From contig JBCCGK010000021.1 in the NCBI GenBank assembly GCA_039029315.1, positions 61,863 through 125,862 of the forward strand: 64,000 bases of DNA, read 5' to 3'. Below are positions 44,978 through 53,484 of the stretch, one piece after another. Under the pieces are notes generated by a model. That model was given only the letters and a program-made list of their open reading frames with translations. It did no database searches and had not been told where the DNA came from. A program made the position numbers and the translations under genes. Each line of letters starts with the position of its first letter. The first letter of the stretch is position 1. Source of the stretch: JBCCCJ01 sp039029315 (GTDB taxonomy: Bacteria; Bacteroidota; Bacteroidia; J057).

Positions 44978-45916
44978 TTACCAGGTGCGTTGCTTGAAGA
45001 ACTCATCCAACTGACTTCTGCTCATCTTGATTTTGGAGGAATTTTCTTCCAACCAAACCAGAAAATCATCACGAATCTCGTCCTTCCAGCGGCCATCAAT
45101 CTCACCAGACGTATAGCGTTTTTCACGAAGGCAGAGGTGTCCAAATTCATCCTTGAGGGCAATGAATTCTCCTTTGATCACGACTTCTTCTGCCAGATGT
45201 GGGGGGATGAAGATAACTCCCTCTCGCTTTGCAAGGACTACATCTCCAGGCAAAACCGTAACTTCATCTATACGAATGGGAACATTGATCCCGGTCAGCA
45301 TCATTTCCATCTGATAAGAGGGATGCCATCCTTTGACAAAGGCATTAAAGCCTTCGATTCCTTCCAGGCCTTCGAGATCCCGAAGAGTTCCATTGAATAC
45401 AACCCCATTCCTGGACTTGGCATAAATAGAGGTGCCCAGATTGTCACCGATGATCGGCCCTTCATTCATCTTGCCATAGGAATCTGCCACATATAGATCC
45501 CCTTCCACCAGCACATCTATCGGCCAGTTGACCATGTCTCCAATGAACCCATCTTTTTCTCCCTGCTCTTCCAGGACCTCCCGCATAACCGCTCTTTTGG
45601 GCATATACTGAGCCGTCAAGGCCCGTCCTGTCATCGCTCTGTCCTGATGGATCATGCGCCACTCTCCAGCAAACTGATTTTTGTATCCATTATTCCGCAG
45701 AACAGACCAGGCCCCCTCTAGAGAAATGGCTTTCATGCGCTCAAGAATGTCCGCTGAAACCTTGGGGCGACCATCCTCAAATCGCTCTCCTTCCCATTTG
45801 GGCGTCAGGGCAATGATAGATTCTGGCTCTGGGCTTAGGCGCTGTGAATAAAGACTAACAGGGACACTTGACAAAAACAAAAACAGACTTAGAAGAATGG
45901 GCAAAAAGGTATACAT
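44978..45916 (-). CDS. Exported RraA / HMG-CHA aldolase-like protein
   Basis: 312 residues from ATG 45916, chosen because it starts a Sec signal (MYTFLPILLS..LYSQ); the longer frame has no merit. The RraA-fold core carries GDNLGTSIYA (157-166) and the R179-D180 pair in NGTLRDLEG that bind the divalent metal and pyruvate enolate in 4-hydroxy-4-methyl-2-oxoglutarate aldolases. True RraA (RNase E inhibitor) is a ~160-residue cytoplasmic protein, so a 312-residue secreted version is more likely an aldolase or decarboxylase acting on a 2-keto acid. It is convergent with the BASS transporter gene. The assignment to sugar-acid cleavage is inference from context. Confidence 0.8.
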   Translation of the reverse strand: MYTFLPILLSLFLFLSSVPVSLYSQRLSPEPESIIALTPKWEGERFEDGRPKVSADILERMKAISLEGAWSVLRNNGYKNQFAGEWRMIHQDRAMTGRALTAQYMPKRAVMREVLEEQGEKDGFIGDMVNWPIDVLVEGDLYVADSYGKMNEGPIIGDNLGTSIYAKSRNGVVFNGTLRDLEGLEGIEGFNAFVKGWHPSYQMEMMLTGINVPIRIDEVTVLPGDVVLAKREGVIFIPPHLAEEVVIKGEFIALKDEFGHLCLREKRYTSGEIDGRWKDEIRDDFLVWLEENSSKIKMSRSQLDEFFKQRTW

Positions 45917-46136
45917 GGGATCAGTTGGTTGGAAGGAAGTCAAACAATTGAGAAATCCGTCTTCCCGGAAGAAGGATCTGAAGCAGGAAACTGCAACAAA
46001 AATAAGATACAACGAAAGCAGGAAAGTATGTTTCGCCTTATGAGGGCAATCGTAGGCAATTTTCTTGCTCCCTGGTACCAAGCTCTTCCAAGGCTGTGGC
46101 ATCCCATTGGTCGATCTTTCATGTTGAATCACAACA

Positions 46137-46172
46137 GCACCAGGAATCAGAGGCAGGTTCTGATTCTGGTGC
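46137..46172 (-). terminator. Strong hairpin after the type IX cargo gene, probable terminator
   Basis: GCACCAGGAATCAGA (46137-46151) pairs with TCTGATTCTGGTGC (46159-46172) with one bulged G and a 7-nt loop. It lies 28 bp beyond the stop of the leftward gene at 46200. The following minus-strand sequence is only moderately T-rich (TGTTGTGATT). Confidence 0.55.
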
Positions 46173-46199
46173 TTCCTTCGACAATTGGTTTCTCAACCC

Positions 46200-48017
46200 T
46201 TACCAAATTTGTAATTTCCTTGCATAGATCCCGGTCTCGTCCCTGAGCAGGATCACATAATATCCAGCACCATATTCAGACACATCCAGCTGAATAACTG
46301 GTGATTTCAGTTCTTGTGTTGCCAACATCTTTCCTTGCAGATCTAGCAGACTGATAGAGACATTTCCTTTGGCTTGTTGCCAGGCATCCACCTCAACATT
46401 CACCAGATCCCGAGCAGGATTTGGATACACATGGAAGGCCAAACGCTCAGGCATTCGATCAATAGAGGTAGTGGTGTTCAGAAATGCTGGATCGATCTGG
46501 GTCAGGAACAACTGATCAAACACATCAGTCATAACGGTATCATCTCCAAAACGAAAATCACCATTCAGATAGCCCGTCATGAAGACTTTTCCATGATCTG
46601 TCAGCATGGCAGCAGACATCACTTCATATGAAAAGAGATTTCCGAGATGTTCATCTACATAGTTTTCTACACCAATCGCATGACCATTGGCATCAAATGC
46701 TGCGATGAACGGTGTGGGATTAAAGCTGGAATTAGGGACTTGCTTCAGATCCAGTGAATCGTCACCGAAGATCATATAGTCAGCAAAAGCAACAGCATCC
46801 CCTACCATGAATGTTGTTCCATCGTCTCTTGTTGTAAGGTCCAAATTCTGAACACCAAAAGAACCGTTCGCATTCGGATAACCGGTCTCTCGCAGGAACT
46901 GCCGATTTCCATTCCCATCAAATTTGACAAGCAGATGAGGACTCTGGAAATCATAAGGGAACAGGATGGTTGTATCCTGGAGATAGATATTGGAGTTGAT
47001 CGTCAGCAGGGTATAGACATTGTCATTTGCATCCACTCCAATCTCGAATGAATTCTGACCTCCAAGTCTGGAATTCATGGCTTGAAGCCAAAGCATATCG
47101 CCAGATGAATTGAGTCGAGCCACAAACTTTTCCACATTATTTTCACTCACTAGTCCTACATCCGGAAGTGTATCTCCCTGGTAACTTACGGTTTCATATT
47201 CTCCAGATAGAAATATGTCTCCATTAGCAGCTAGCGCCAGATGATACCCCCGAGCAAATCCTGTAGCGATTCGATTGTTGGTTTGGCGAAACCAATCCAA
47301 TTTGCCATCAGGTTTGTATTTGGCCAAAAACAGAACATCATTGTCTATGTCCAGGGGATCGGTATTGTACTTGGTCCCTTCTATATTGACAGAGCCCAGC
47401 ATCTCCCCTGTGATATAGATGTCGCCGTTCTGATCTACCACCATATCTAGCGGGTTGATAATCTGGTCGGGTCCTAACAAATCATCTACGATGATAGCCA
47501 CTGCCCATTTATAGGTTCCGTCTGCATTGACTTTGGCCAAAAAGAGATTTTCTTCCCGATCACCTGCCAATGTCAGGCTCCCAAAATCAAGGATAGTGTT
47601 TGAATTGGTGTGAATAAACGTTCCGGTAAAATAAACATGGCCAGAATCATTGACTGCAACGGCATTGCCATGATTGTTGGAGTTGCCTCCGATTTCATTC
47701 ACCCACTCTACTCCTCCATCTTTGTTGTATTTGGCCAAAAAAATCGGATCTCGGGTTCCCAGGACTGTGGTATCGTCAAAAACAGCTTGTCCACCATAAT
47801 CTCCTGTAACATAGATATTGTCTTGCTGATCGATTGCCATATCCTTCCCAATAGCTTTCCCTGTCAGGAAGCCTCCACCATCGCTATGGGTTGTGAATTT
47901 GATCCAATCTATTTGTGCAATCATAGAACTACTCATCAATAACATGGCTAGCAGGGTAAGTATTTGCTTGTGTGCATTCCTGTTGTTGTAGGTCGAAAAG
48001 GTAAGTATTGATTTCAT
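46200..48017 (-). CDS. Secreted SBBP-like beta-propeller protein with type IX secretion C-terminal domain
   Basis: 605 residues: Sec signal (ending SSSMIAQ), then repeated units of the form 'D..G.IYITG' (NIYVTGDYGG, HVYFTGTF, DIYITGEMLG, DIFLSGEYE) that mark SBBP/7-bladed propeller repeats. The C-terminal sorting domain begins at FHVYPNPARD and ends GYYVILLRDETGIYARKLQIW-like, which directs export through the type IX machinery and cell-surface attachment. It is not obviously tied to the sugar operon. A palindrome lies just upstream of its start, and a hairpin follows its stop. Function is probably structural or adhesive; no catalytic motif is seen. Confidence 0.88.
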   Translation of the reverse strand: MKSILTFSTYNNRNAHKQILTLLAMLLMSSSMIAQIDWIKFTTHSDGGGFLTGKAIGKDMAIDQQDNIYVTGDYGGQAVFDDTTVLGTRDPIFLAKYNKDGGVEWVNEIGGNSNNHGNAVAVNDSGHVYFTGTFIHTNSNTILDFGSLTLAGDREENLFLAKVNADGTYKWAVAIIVDDLLGPDQIINPLDMVVDQNGDIYITGEMLGSVNIEGTKYNTDPLDIDNDVLFLAKYKPDGKLDWFRQTNNRIATGFARGYHLALAANGDIFLSGEYETVSYQGDTLPDVGLVSENNVEKFVARLNSSGDMLWLQAMNSRLGGQNSFEIGVDANDNVYTLLTINSNIYLQDTTILFPYDFQSPHLLVKFDGNGNRQFLRETGYPNANGSFGVQNLDLTTRDDGTTFMVGDAVAFADYMIFGDDSLDLKQVPNSSFNPTPFIAAFDANGHAIGVENYVDEHLGNLFSYEVMSAAMLTDHGKVFMTGYLNGDFRFGDDTVMTDVFDQLFLTQIDPAFLNTTTSIDRMPERLAFHVYPNPARDLVNVEVDAWQQAKGNVSISLLDLQGKMLATQELKSPVIQLDVSEYGAGYYVILLRDETGIYARKLQIW

Positions 48018-48028
48018 ACATGAAAGAT

Positions 48029-48075
48029 TTTTGTGATGATTTCGTGTGCCTCATTCAGTGAAACACATCACAAAA
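48029..48075. promoter_or_regulatory. 10-bp inverted repeat upstream of the type IX cargo gene
   Basis: TTTTGTGATG (48029-48038) and CATCACAAAA (48066-48075) are perfect inverted repeats 27 bp apart, with GTGT/ACAC nested inside, starting 12 bp upstream of the leftward start codon. They could be an operator for the divergent pair or a 5'-UTR hairpin. The rest of the 313-bp gap to the next gene (to 48330) shows nothing I can name; an upstream GTG in-frame extension there is unlikely to be translated. Confidence 0.35.
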
Positions 48076-48330
48076 TTGAGAAGAGAAGGTGGGGGAAATC
48101 TATCCCTCATTTGTAGGGTTTTGGGAAAAAGATGTCCCGGCTCATCATCTTTTTCTTGCAAATCCTGTCAATTCCTGTTTCTTAGGTGGCAGAATCAATT
48201 GTTTAGGAATTTAAAGTCTCTATTTTTGCTTCAGAACTCATGTCAACAAACGGATTTGCCAGCTACTCATCTGCAACAGAAGGCACATAATCTGTCCTCA
48301 TGCTATCGGATAAAGGTCCATTCTCCACTC

Positions 48331-49551
48331 ATGTGGAGTGTGAGTTGTTTCCTCTTCTTGCTTCCTTGTCTGCTTTCTGCTCAGGATCAACAAGGATTCA
48401 TCTATGGCAAGGTGATCACAGTTGATGAAAAAGAATATACAGGCATGATTCGATGGGGCGTGGAAGAAGCCTTCTGGGATGATCTCTTTGTCTCAAGAAA
48501 GGCCACAACCGAAGCGCTTGAATACCTTAGCCCGCAGCATATTCAAGTCCTCCGACAAAAGGAGGAACCACAACAACTCCAGTGGGATTTCATGTCCTTA
48601 TGGAACAATCCCCTCCCTAATCACAAACATGCCTTTCGATGCAGATTCGGGGATATCAGATCTATCGAGGTTACGGGGGAAAGCACAGCCAGATTGACAT
48701 TCAAGGATGGGAATCTCCTGGATGTGGAAGGGGGCAGCGATGTTGGAGGCAAAGTATATGTGCATGATACAGAAGGAGAGCGAACCCGTCTGGAATGGGA
48801 GCGAGTGGACAAAATTGTGTTCAGCCAGACTCCTATGACCCCTCTACCAGCTAAGGTCTCCGCCCTGTATGGAACGGTTTTGACCACACAGGGAGCGTTT
48901 ACGGGCTATATCCAATGGGATGATGAAGAATGTCTGTCCACCGATCAACTTGAGGGAAAAAATGAGCAGGGAAAATTCTCCTTTCGATTTGGCGAGGTGT
49001 CCGAAATTCGCATAGAAGAAGAAAGTGCCAGGGTCAGCTTGTTTTCTGGCAGGGAGTATTTGTTGGGAGGCACAGACGATCTGAGTGAACGCAACCACGG
49101 AATCATTGTGAAGCATATGGAAGTAGGCAGGATTTTCATTCCGTGGGAAGAATTCAGGTTTGTCAAATTTCAGCAGCAGGTAGAGGTATCTGGTCCTGGC
49201 TATGATGATTTTTTGGCGCCTTCTGCGCTTCACGGCAATATTTTCACCAATGATGGGCAGACTTTCTCTGGAAAGCTTGTCTTTGATCTGGATGAACAAC
49301 TGGACATTGAGACCATTGAAGGCAAACAAGATGGTATCCGATATTTTCTTCCATTGCGCAATATTTCTACCATAGAAAGACGAAATCATAAATACTGCGC
49401 CATCAGCTTATTGGATGGGGACAAACTATTTTTGGGACAGGAACATGATGTGTCTGATGACAATTGGGGTGTTCTTGTTTGGACCGATACTAAGGAGCGG
49501 CCAACCTACCTGACCTGGGATCGAATCAAGCACATAGACTTTGACAAATAG
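48331..49551 (+). CDS. Secreted three-repeat beta-rich protein of unknown function
   Basis: 406 residues from ATG 48331, which starts a clean Sec signal (MWSVSCFLFLLPCLLSAQ); a longer frame from GTG 48046 lacks a plausible N-terminus. No family recognised. The mature part is three tandem units of about 110-135 residues, each beginning with a GxVxTxxGxxxTGxIxWD-like strand (FIYGKVITVDEKEYTGMIRW; ALYGTVLTTQGAFTGYIQWD; ALHGNIFTNDGQTFSGKLVF) and ending in a 'W.RIK.IDF' strand (WERVDKIVF; WEEFRFVKF; WDRIKHIDF). Its end overlaps the sensor kinase gene by 11 bp, so it may be a periplasmic partner or input for that LytS/LytTR pair. Confidence 0.8.
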   Translation: MWSVSCFLFLLPCLLSAQDQQGFIYGKVITVDEKEYTGMIRWGVEEAFWDDLFVSRKATTEALEYLSPQHIQVLRQKEEPQQLQWDFMSLWNNPLPNHKHAFRCRFGDIRSIEVTGESTARLTFKDGNLLDVEGGSDVGGKVYVHDTEGERTRLEWERVDKIVFSQTPMTPLPAKVSALYGTVLTTQGAFTGYIQWDDEECLSTDQLEGKNEQGKFSFRFGEVSEIRIEEESARVSLFSGREYLLGGTDDLSERNHGIIVKHMEVGRIFIPWEEFRFVKFQQQVEVSGPGYDDFLAPSALHGNIFTNDGQTFSGKLVFDLDEQLDIETIEGKQDGIRYFLPLRNISTIERRNHKYCAISLLDGDKLFLGQEHDVSDDNWGVLVWTDTKERPTYLTWDRIKHIDFDK

Positions 49552-50551
49552 CAAACCATATCTTCTTCTCAGTCTGGGTAGTCTGCTCATCTGCCTCGCA
49601 TTGGTTTGGGTGGGCATATATTTGGACCATCCATCCCGGGTAGCTTTGGGCTGGATCATCGGGGTCATCGTCTTGTTGAGCTGGGGCAATTGGCGCCTCA
49701 ATTTGTTCCTGAATCAGCGAATTCCCTGGCACAAGACTACCGGAAAAAGGTTCGGAGTGCAAATGATTCTGGGCATTCTGTATTCCCTGATTTGCATCAA
49801 TGTGTCCTACTGCTTATTCAAGCGTCTGTTTTTGGGAGTCAATCCCCAACATACCCAGCTGATTGTCCTGAATGTGTATGGGTTGCTGTTTCTCCTTCCG
49901 GTGATCTCAGCTCATGTGGTCATCTACACCATGATGCAGTGGAGAAAAAGCATGGTCTACACAGAATCTCTTAAACAGGAACAAGTCAAAAGTCATTTGG
50001 AATCGCTCAAAAGCCATCTTGATCCGCATTTCCTCTTCAACAACCTCAATATTCTTAGCTCCTTGATCGATCTGGATGCTGATCGGGCACAGGAGTTTTT
50101 GGGAAGTTTTTCGGAAGTGTATCGATATGTGCTTCGACAGCGTGGGGAAGAACTGGTTCCCCTCCATCAGGAACTGGAGTTTTTGGATGCTTATCTCTAT
50201 ATGCTTCGGCAACGATTTCCTACGCAGATCCACCTCAAGATCGAGCTGGATGATCAGGATCGTCAGAGATTCATTCCCCCACTCGCCCTTCAAATGCTCA
50301 TCGAAAACGCCATCAAACACAACAAGGCAACCGATGCTTCGCCTTTGCATATCGACATCAGCAGTGCAGATCATCAATTGGTGATTCGGAATACACTTCA
50401 ACTCAAATCGGTGAGTGGTCCAGGAGCCAACTTTGGTCTCAGCAATCTCCGAAAACGGTATGAATACCTGACCGATAGCAACATCAAGGTCGATCAAACA
50501 GCTGATTATTTCCAGGTTACACTTCCTTTAATTATTGTTCATCCTTCATGA
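49541..50551 (+). CDS. LytS-like membrane sensor histidine kinase (His_kinase family)
   Basis: 336 residues from TTG 49541; the next in-frame ATG (codon 75) would remove two membrane helices, so the TTG, 11 bp inside the upstream gene, is preferred. Four hydrophobic helices occupy the first ~135 residues without a periplasmic sensor domain. The kinase core has the phospho-acceptor H163 in LDPHFLFNNLN, the N-box LQMLIENAIKHN and a G-box NFGLSNLRKRYEYL. It phosphorylates the LytTR regulator whose start overlaps its stop by 4 bp. The signal is unknown; the upstream three-repeat protein and downstream barrel are candidate input and target. Confidence 0.92.
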   Translation: MTNSKPYLLLSLGSLLICLALVWVGIYLDHPSRVALGWIIGVIVLLSWGNWRLNLFLNQRIPWHKTTGKRFGVQMILGILYSLICINVSYCLFKRLFLGVNPQHTQLIVLNVYGLLFLLPVISAHVVIYTMMQWRKSMVYTESLKQEQVKSHLESLKSHLDPHFLFNNLNILSSLIDLDADRAQEFLGSFSEVYRYVLRQRGEELVPLHQELEFLDAYLYMLRQRFPTQIHLKIELDDQDRQRFIPPLALQMLIENAIKHNKATDASPLHIDISSADHQLVIRNTLQLKSVSGPGANFGLSNLRKRYEYLTDSNIKVDQTADYFQVTLPLIIVHPS

Positions 50552-51306
50552 AAGCCCTGATCATAGAAGACGAAATCCTTGCTGCAGATCGCTTGGAAGC
50601 CTTGCTTCATCGCTATGACCCCCAGATCCGTGTGGAGGCAAAAATCGGGTCCATTGAACTGGCCATAGATTGGCTACAGCGGCATCCTGTCCCCGACCTG
50701 ATTCTTGCGGATATTCATCTGTCTGATGGGTTATGCTTCGAATTGTTTCGCAAAATCCCTATCAAGAGTCCGGTCATTTTCACCACCTCCTATGACAAGT
50801 ATGCCCTGGAAGCATTTGAGGTTCATAGCATTGCTTATCTGCTTAAGCCTGTTCGATATGAAAAACTCGTCCTGGCCCTCCAAAAGCTTCAGAATCTCAA
50901 ATCAGACCTGGGATTGTCCTGGAATCCAGTGGAACTGGCAGCCATGATTCAGCAACAAACCCCTTCCTATAAGCAGCGATTTCTCGTCAAAAACGGCCAG
51001 CAAATCCGCACCATCAAAACAGCAGACATCCGCTATTTTTATGCAGATCAAAAATTGACCCTGCTGGTCTCCAAGGAAGGAAGGCGATTTCCACTAGACC
51101 ACTCTCTTGACAGACTGATGCCCTTGCTTGATCCGCAACTATTTTTCAGGGCCAATCGCCGATTCATCATCCAATTGGATGCTGTGAATCTGATTCGCCC
51201 CTATTTCAAAGGAAGACTCAAGCTGGAACTGCAGCCATCATTTGGAGAAGACATCATCATCAGTAGTGACAAAACACCTTCCTTCAAAGAGTGGCTGGAC
51301 CAGTAG
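50548..51306 (+). CDS. LytTR-family response regulator
   Basis: 252 residues: receiver domain (about 1-120) with acidic pocket E7-D8, phospho-acceptor D55 in LILADIHLSDG, T in FTTSYDKYA and K in LLKPV; then a LytTR DNA-binding domain (about 145-245; FLVKNGQQIRTI, IRYFYADQKLTLL, DHSLDRLMPLLDPQLFFRANRRFII). It is translationally coupled to the kinase (ATGA) and followed by a terminator, so the three-gene unit 48331-51306 is probably one operon. LytTR proteins bind direct repeats about 10 bp apart with ~12 bp spacing; I did not find a convincing pair nearby. Confidence 0.95.
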   Translation: MKALIIEDEILAADRLEALLHRYDPQIRVEAKIGSIELAIDWLQRHPVPDLILADIHLSDGLCFELFRKIPIKSPVIFTTSYDKYALEAFEVHSIAYLLKPVRYEKLVLALQKLQNLKSDLGLSWNPVELAAMIQQQTPSYKQRFLVKNGQQIRTIKTADIRYFYADQKLTLLVSKEGRRFPLDHSLDRLMPLLDPQLFFRANRRFIIQLDAVNLIRPYFKGRLKLELQPSFGEDIIISSDKTPSFKEWLDQ

Positions 51307-51347
51307 ATCCGAATTATTCCTGTTTCGTCGGGACCCTGCCCCTCTTG

Positions 51348-51385
51348 GTCGGAAATTCATTGAATCCCTCCCGACTTCTTTTTTG
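51348..51385 (+). terminator. Probable rho-independent terminator after the LytTR gene
   Basis: GTCGG (51348-51352) and CCGAC (51371-51375) enclose a nested AATTCA/TGAATC pairing and are followed by TTCTTTTTTG. It is 41 bp after the stop codon. Confidence 0.6.
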
Positions 51386-51445
51386 TTTTGGGCATAAGGC
51401 TACGATACATTATCCATTCACATCCAATTCCCAACTGCCCAAAAC

Positions 51446-52702
51446 ATGTCAATCGTCTTTCGTGCATTTCAGTTCTGCCTCCTGATCTTCCTGATATCAC
51501 CTCTCCCAGCACAACCTTCCTCGCTCTCCCCCTCTCCCCCAGATGAGCGCATTCGGGTGTATCTGGATTGTTCGTTTTGTGATATGACCTATCTCAGGCA
51601 GGAACTCACCTGGTTCGACCATGTCCGTGATCCTCAAATAGCTGATGTCCATATTCTCGTTACCCGACAATCTACCGGAGCTAATAGTCAGACCTATCAA
51701 ATGGATTTCATCGGGAAGGAATCATTTAGTTCTATTGCGCAAAGCCTGAGCATGCATACCTTGCCCAATTCTGCCAGAGATCTGGTCAGAAAGGAGGTAG
51801 CCAAAACCATCACTCTTGGGATGGTGCCTTATGTGGCTCAGACGGACATGGCATCCAACATAGAAGTACAGGTAGCCAGTAAGGAGACGAAAAATACCCG
51901 GACGCTTGAGCACGACCCCTGGAACAATTGGGTGTTTCGGGTGCATGCAAATGGCAATTTCAGTCAGGAAACTACCAAAAGAAATTTTCGATTCCGTGGA
52001 GGGGCAGAGGCCAATCGAATCACAGAGGATTGGCGCATGCGCAACTCTGTATATATGAGCTACAATGAGCGATATTTTCTCAATGAAGGAGAAAAAATCA
52101 TCAGCAATACCCGATACCAAAGCTTCAACACTTCCTACATTTACAGCCTGAGTGGACATTGGTCAGCCGGACTTTTTGGCAAAGCCTACAGCAGCACCTA
52201 TAGCAATATCGATGCAAGCCTTCGTATGGGGCCTGCCCTGGAATTCAGTGTATTTCCCTATTCTGATGTGCATCGAAGAGAGATTACACTTGCCTATCAT
52301 GTAGGATACAAGTACCGCTGGTATTTAGCTGAAACCATTTTTGGCAAGATGCAAGAAGGCTTGCTGGAAGAATCCCTGCGCATGGCGGTACGGTTCCGTC
52401 AGCCCTGGGGATCCATCTATGCCAGTGCCAACGCTTCTCATTATTTTCATGACTTTTCACGCAATCGAATGGAGTTGGACGGGAATCTATCATTTCGAAT
52501 TGTCAAAGGCTTATCGGTACAAGTCTCCGGCGATATGGAAATCATCCATGATCAATTGGCACTTGCTGCGGGTGAAACATCTTTGGAAGAACTCCTCTTA
52601 CAGCAGACTCAATTGGCGACAGGCTACAAAGTGGGAGGCAGCGTAGGCTTATCCTACACCTTTGGTTCTATCTACAACAATGTGGTGAATACCAGACTAT
52701 AA
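51446..52702 (+). CDS. Predicted outer-membrane beta-barrel protein with N-terminal CxxC domain
   Basis: 418 residues with a Sec signal (ending PLPAQ near residue 23). No family recognised. Residues ~35-150 form a soluble domain with C42-x-x-C45 (DCSFCD). From about 165 to the end there are alternating hydrophobic/polar strands with aromatic girdles (RVHANGNFSQET, FRFRGGAEANRI, NSVYMSYNERYF, YHVGYKYRWYLA, GGSVGLSYTFGS), typical of a 12-16-stranded barrel. It ends in NNVVNTRL rather than with a terminal aromatic. It follows the LytS/LytTR operon after a terminator. Its TAA stop is the left end of a mobile palindrome, and its own likely terminator now lies 196 bp away, beyond that element. Confidence 0.75.
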   Translation: MSIVFRAFQFCLLIFLISPLPAQPSSLSPSPPDERIRVYLDCSFCDMTYLRQELTWFDHVRDPQIADVHILVTRQSTGANSQTYQMDFIGKESFSSIAQSLSMHTLPNSARDLVRKEVAKTITLGMVPYVAQTDMASNIEVQVASKETKNTRTLEHDPWNNWVFRVHANGNFSQETTKRNFRFRGGAEANRITEDWRMRNSVYMSYNERYFLNEGEKIISNTRYQSFNTSYIYSLSGHWSAGLFGKAYSSTYSNIDASLRMGPALEFSVFPYSDVHRREITLAYHVGYKYRWYLAETIFGKMQEGLLEESLRMAVRFRQPWGSIYASANASHYFHDFSRNRMELDGNLSFRIVKGLSVQVSGDMEIIHDQLALAAGETSLEELLLQQTQLATGYKVGGSVGLSYTFGSIYNNVVNTRL

Positions 52703-52866
52703 GAGACTGTTTGGAGATCTGTCCTGAGAATTTTTATGGTGTGTTTTTTTCTCAGCCAAGGCCCTTTTTTGTTCTCATAGTGGTGCTATGAGAACAAAAA
52801 AAGCTACAGAATGAGGAAAAAAGACGGATACAAAAAATAAGTGATAGATGTTCAAACAGTCTCTAA
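52700..52866. mobile_element. 167-bp palindromic MITE-like element, copy 3
   Basis: TAAGAGACTGTTTGG at the left and TCAAACAGTCTCTAA at the right, with identical TAA triplets flanking a 161-bp core. The perfect central hairpin TTTTGTTCTCATAG / loop / CTATGAGAACAAAA and most of both arms match copy 2 at 37121. The left TAA is the stop codon of the barrel gene. Right of it the sequence leads into a terminator hairpin that probably belonged to that gene before insertion. Confidence 0.82.
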
Positions 52867-52897
52867 GAATCATTACTTTTTCTAAATCCAAACGGGA

Positions 52898-52923
52898 GGG
52901 TGTGCGCAAGCACACTCTTTTTT
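52898..52923 (+). terminator. Rho-independent terminator (GCAA-loop hairpin)
   Basis: GGGTGTGC, tetraloop GCAA, GCACACTC (one G-T pair) followed by TTTTTTG. Probably the terminator of the barrel gene at 51446, displaced by the inserted element. The remaining sequence to 53073 shows nothing further. Confidence 0.75.
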
Positions 52924-53073
52924 GTTTCAGACCTCAACAGAAAGTAGGACCAAAGCCTTGCCGTTTTCCTACACATTGGGCGCTCTATCTTGCTACTTTG
53001 CTCACCAAAGGCAATTTTTGTTCAATAGCCTTCGTTATACTAGCCTGACTCGTATGTTCGCAAAGACTATCTC

Positions 53074-53484
53074 ATGCCCGCAGGATACTCTGGCACTCCT
53101 CTCCTCAAAAAGTTAGGCATCAAGCCTGACACCCAACTGCTTTGGGTAGATGCTCCCTCTCAATACACAGATTTATTAGGTCCATTACCAAAAGATATTC
53201 AGTTCTTAACTGAAGAGGGAAAGGAACAAGCTGACTTTATTCACGTATTCATGCTGAGAAAGGATCAGTTGGCGAATCAATTGTTGCGATTGAAACCACG
53301 ATTGAAGAAGGAGGGTATGATCTGGATATCTTGGCCCAAACAACGTTCTTCGATATCAACTGATTTGAACCGGGAGACCATTCGGGAGGCCGGACTAGAA
53401 ACAGGATTGGTCGATGTGAAGGTGTGCGCGATTGATGCAGACTGGTCAGGTTTGAAATTTGTTTATAGAAAGAAGGATCGCTGA
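53074..53484 (+). CDS. DUF3052-family protein
   Basis: 136 residues beginning MPAGYSGTPLLKKLGIKPD, the conserved start of DUF3052, and including IHVFMLRKDQL, LKKEGMIWISWPK and LVDVKVCAIDADWSGLKFVYRK, which are the other conserved blocks. The fold is predicted Rossmann-like; function is not established. The conserved N-terminus fixes the ATG at 53074. It is a short stand-alone gene between a terminator and the TPR/OB protein 109 bp downstream. Confidence 0.9.
   Translation: MPAGYSGTPLLKKLGIKPDTQLLWVDAPSQYTDLLGPLPKDIQFLTEEGKEQADFIHVFMLRKDQLANQLLRLKPRLKKEGMIWISWPKQRSSISTDLNRETIREAGLETGLVDVKVCAIDADWSGLKFVYRKKDR

Noticed and set aside
45917..46132. 72-residue extension of the RraA-like protein
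   Set aside because: Would place the Sec signal internally; ATG 45916 is the better start.
48046..48330. GTG-initiated N-terminal extension of the three-repeat protein
   Set aside because: Adds a Cys/Arg-rich stretch before a perfect Sec signal at ATG 48331.
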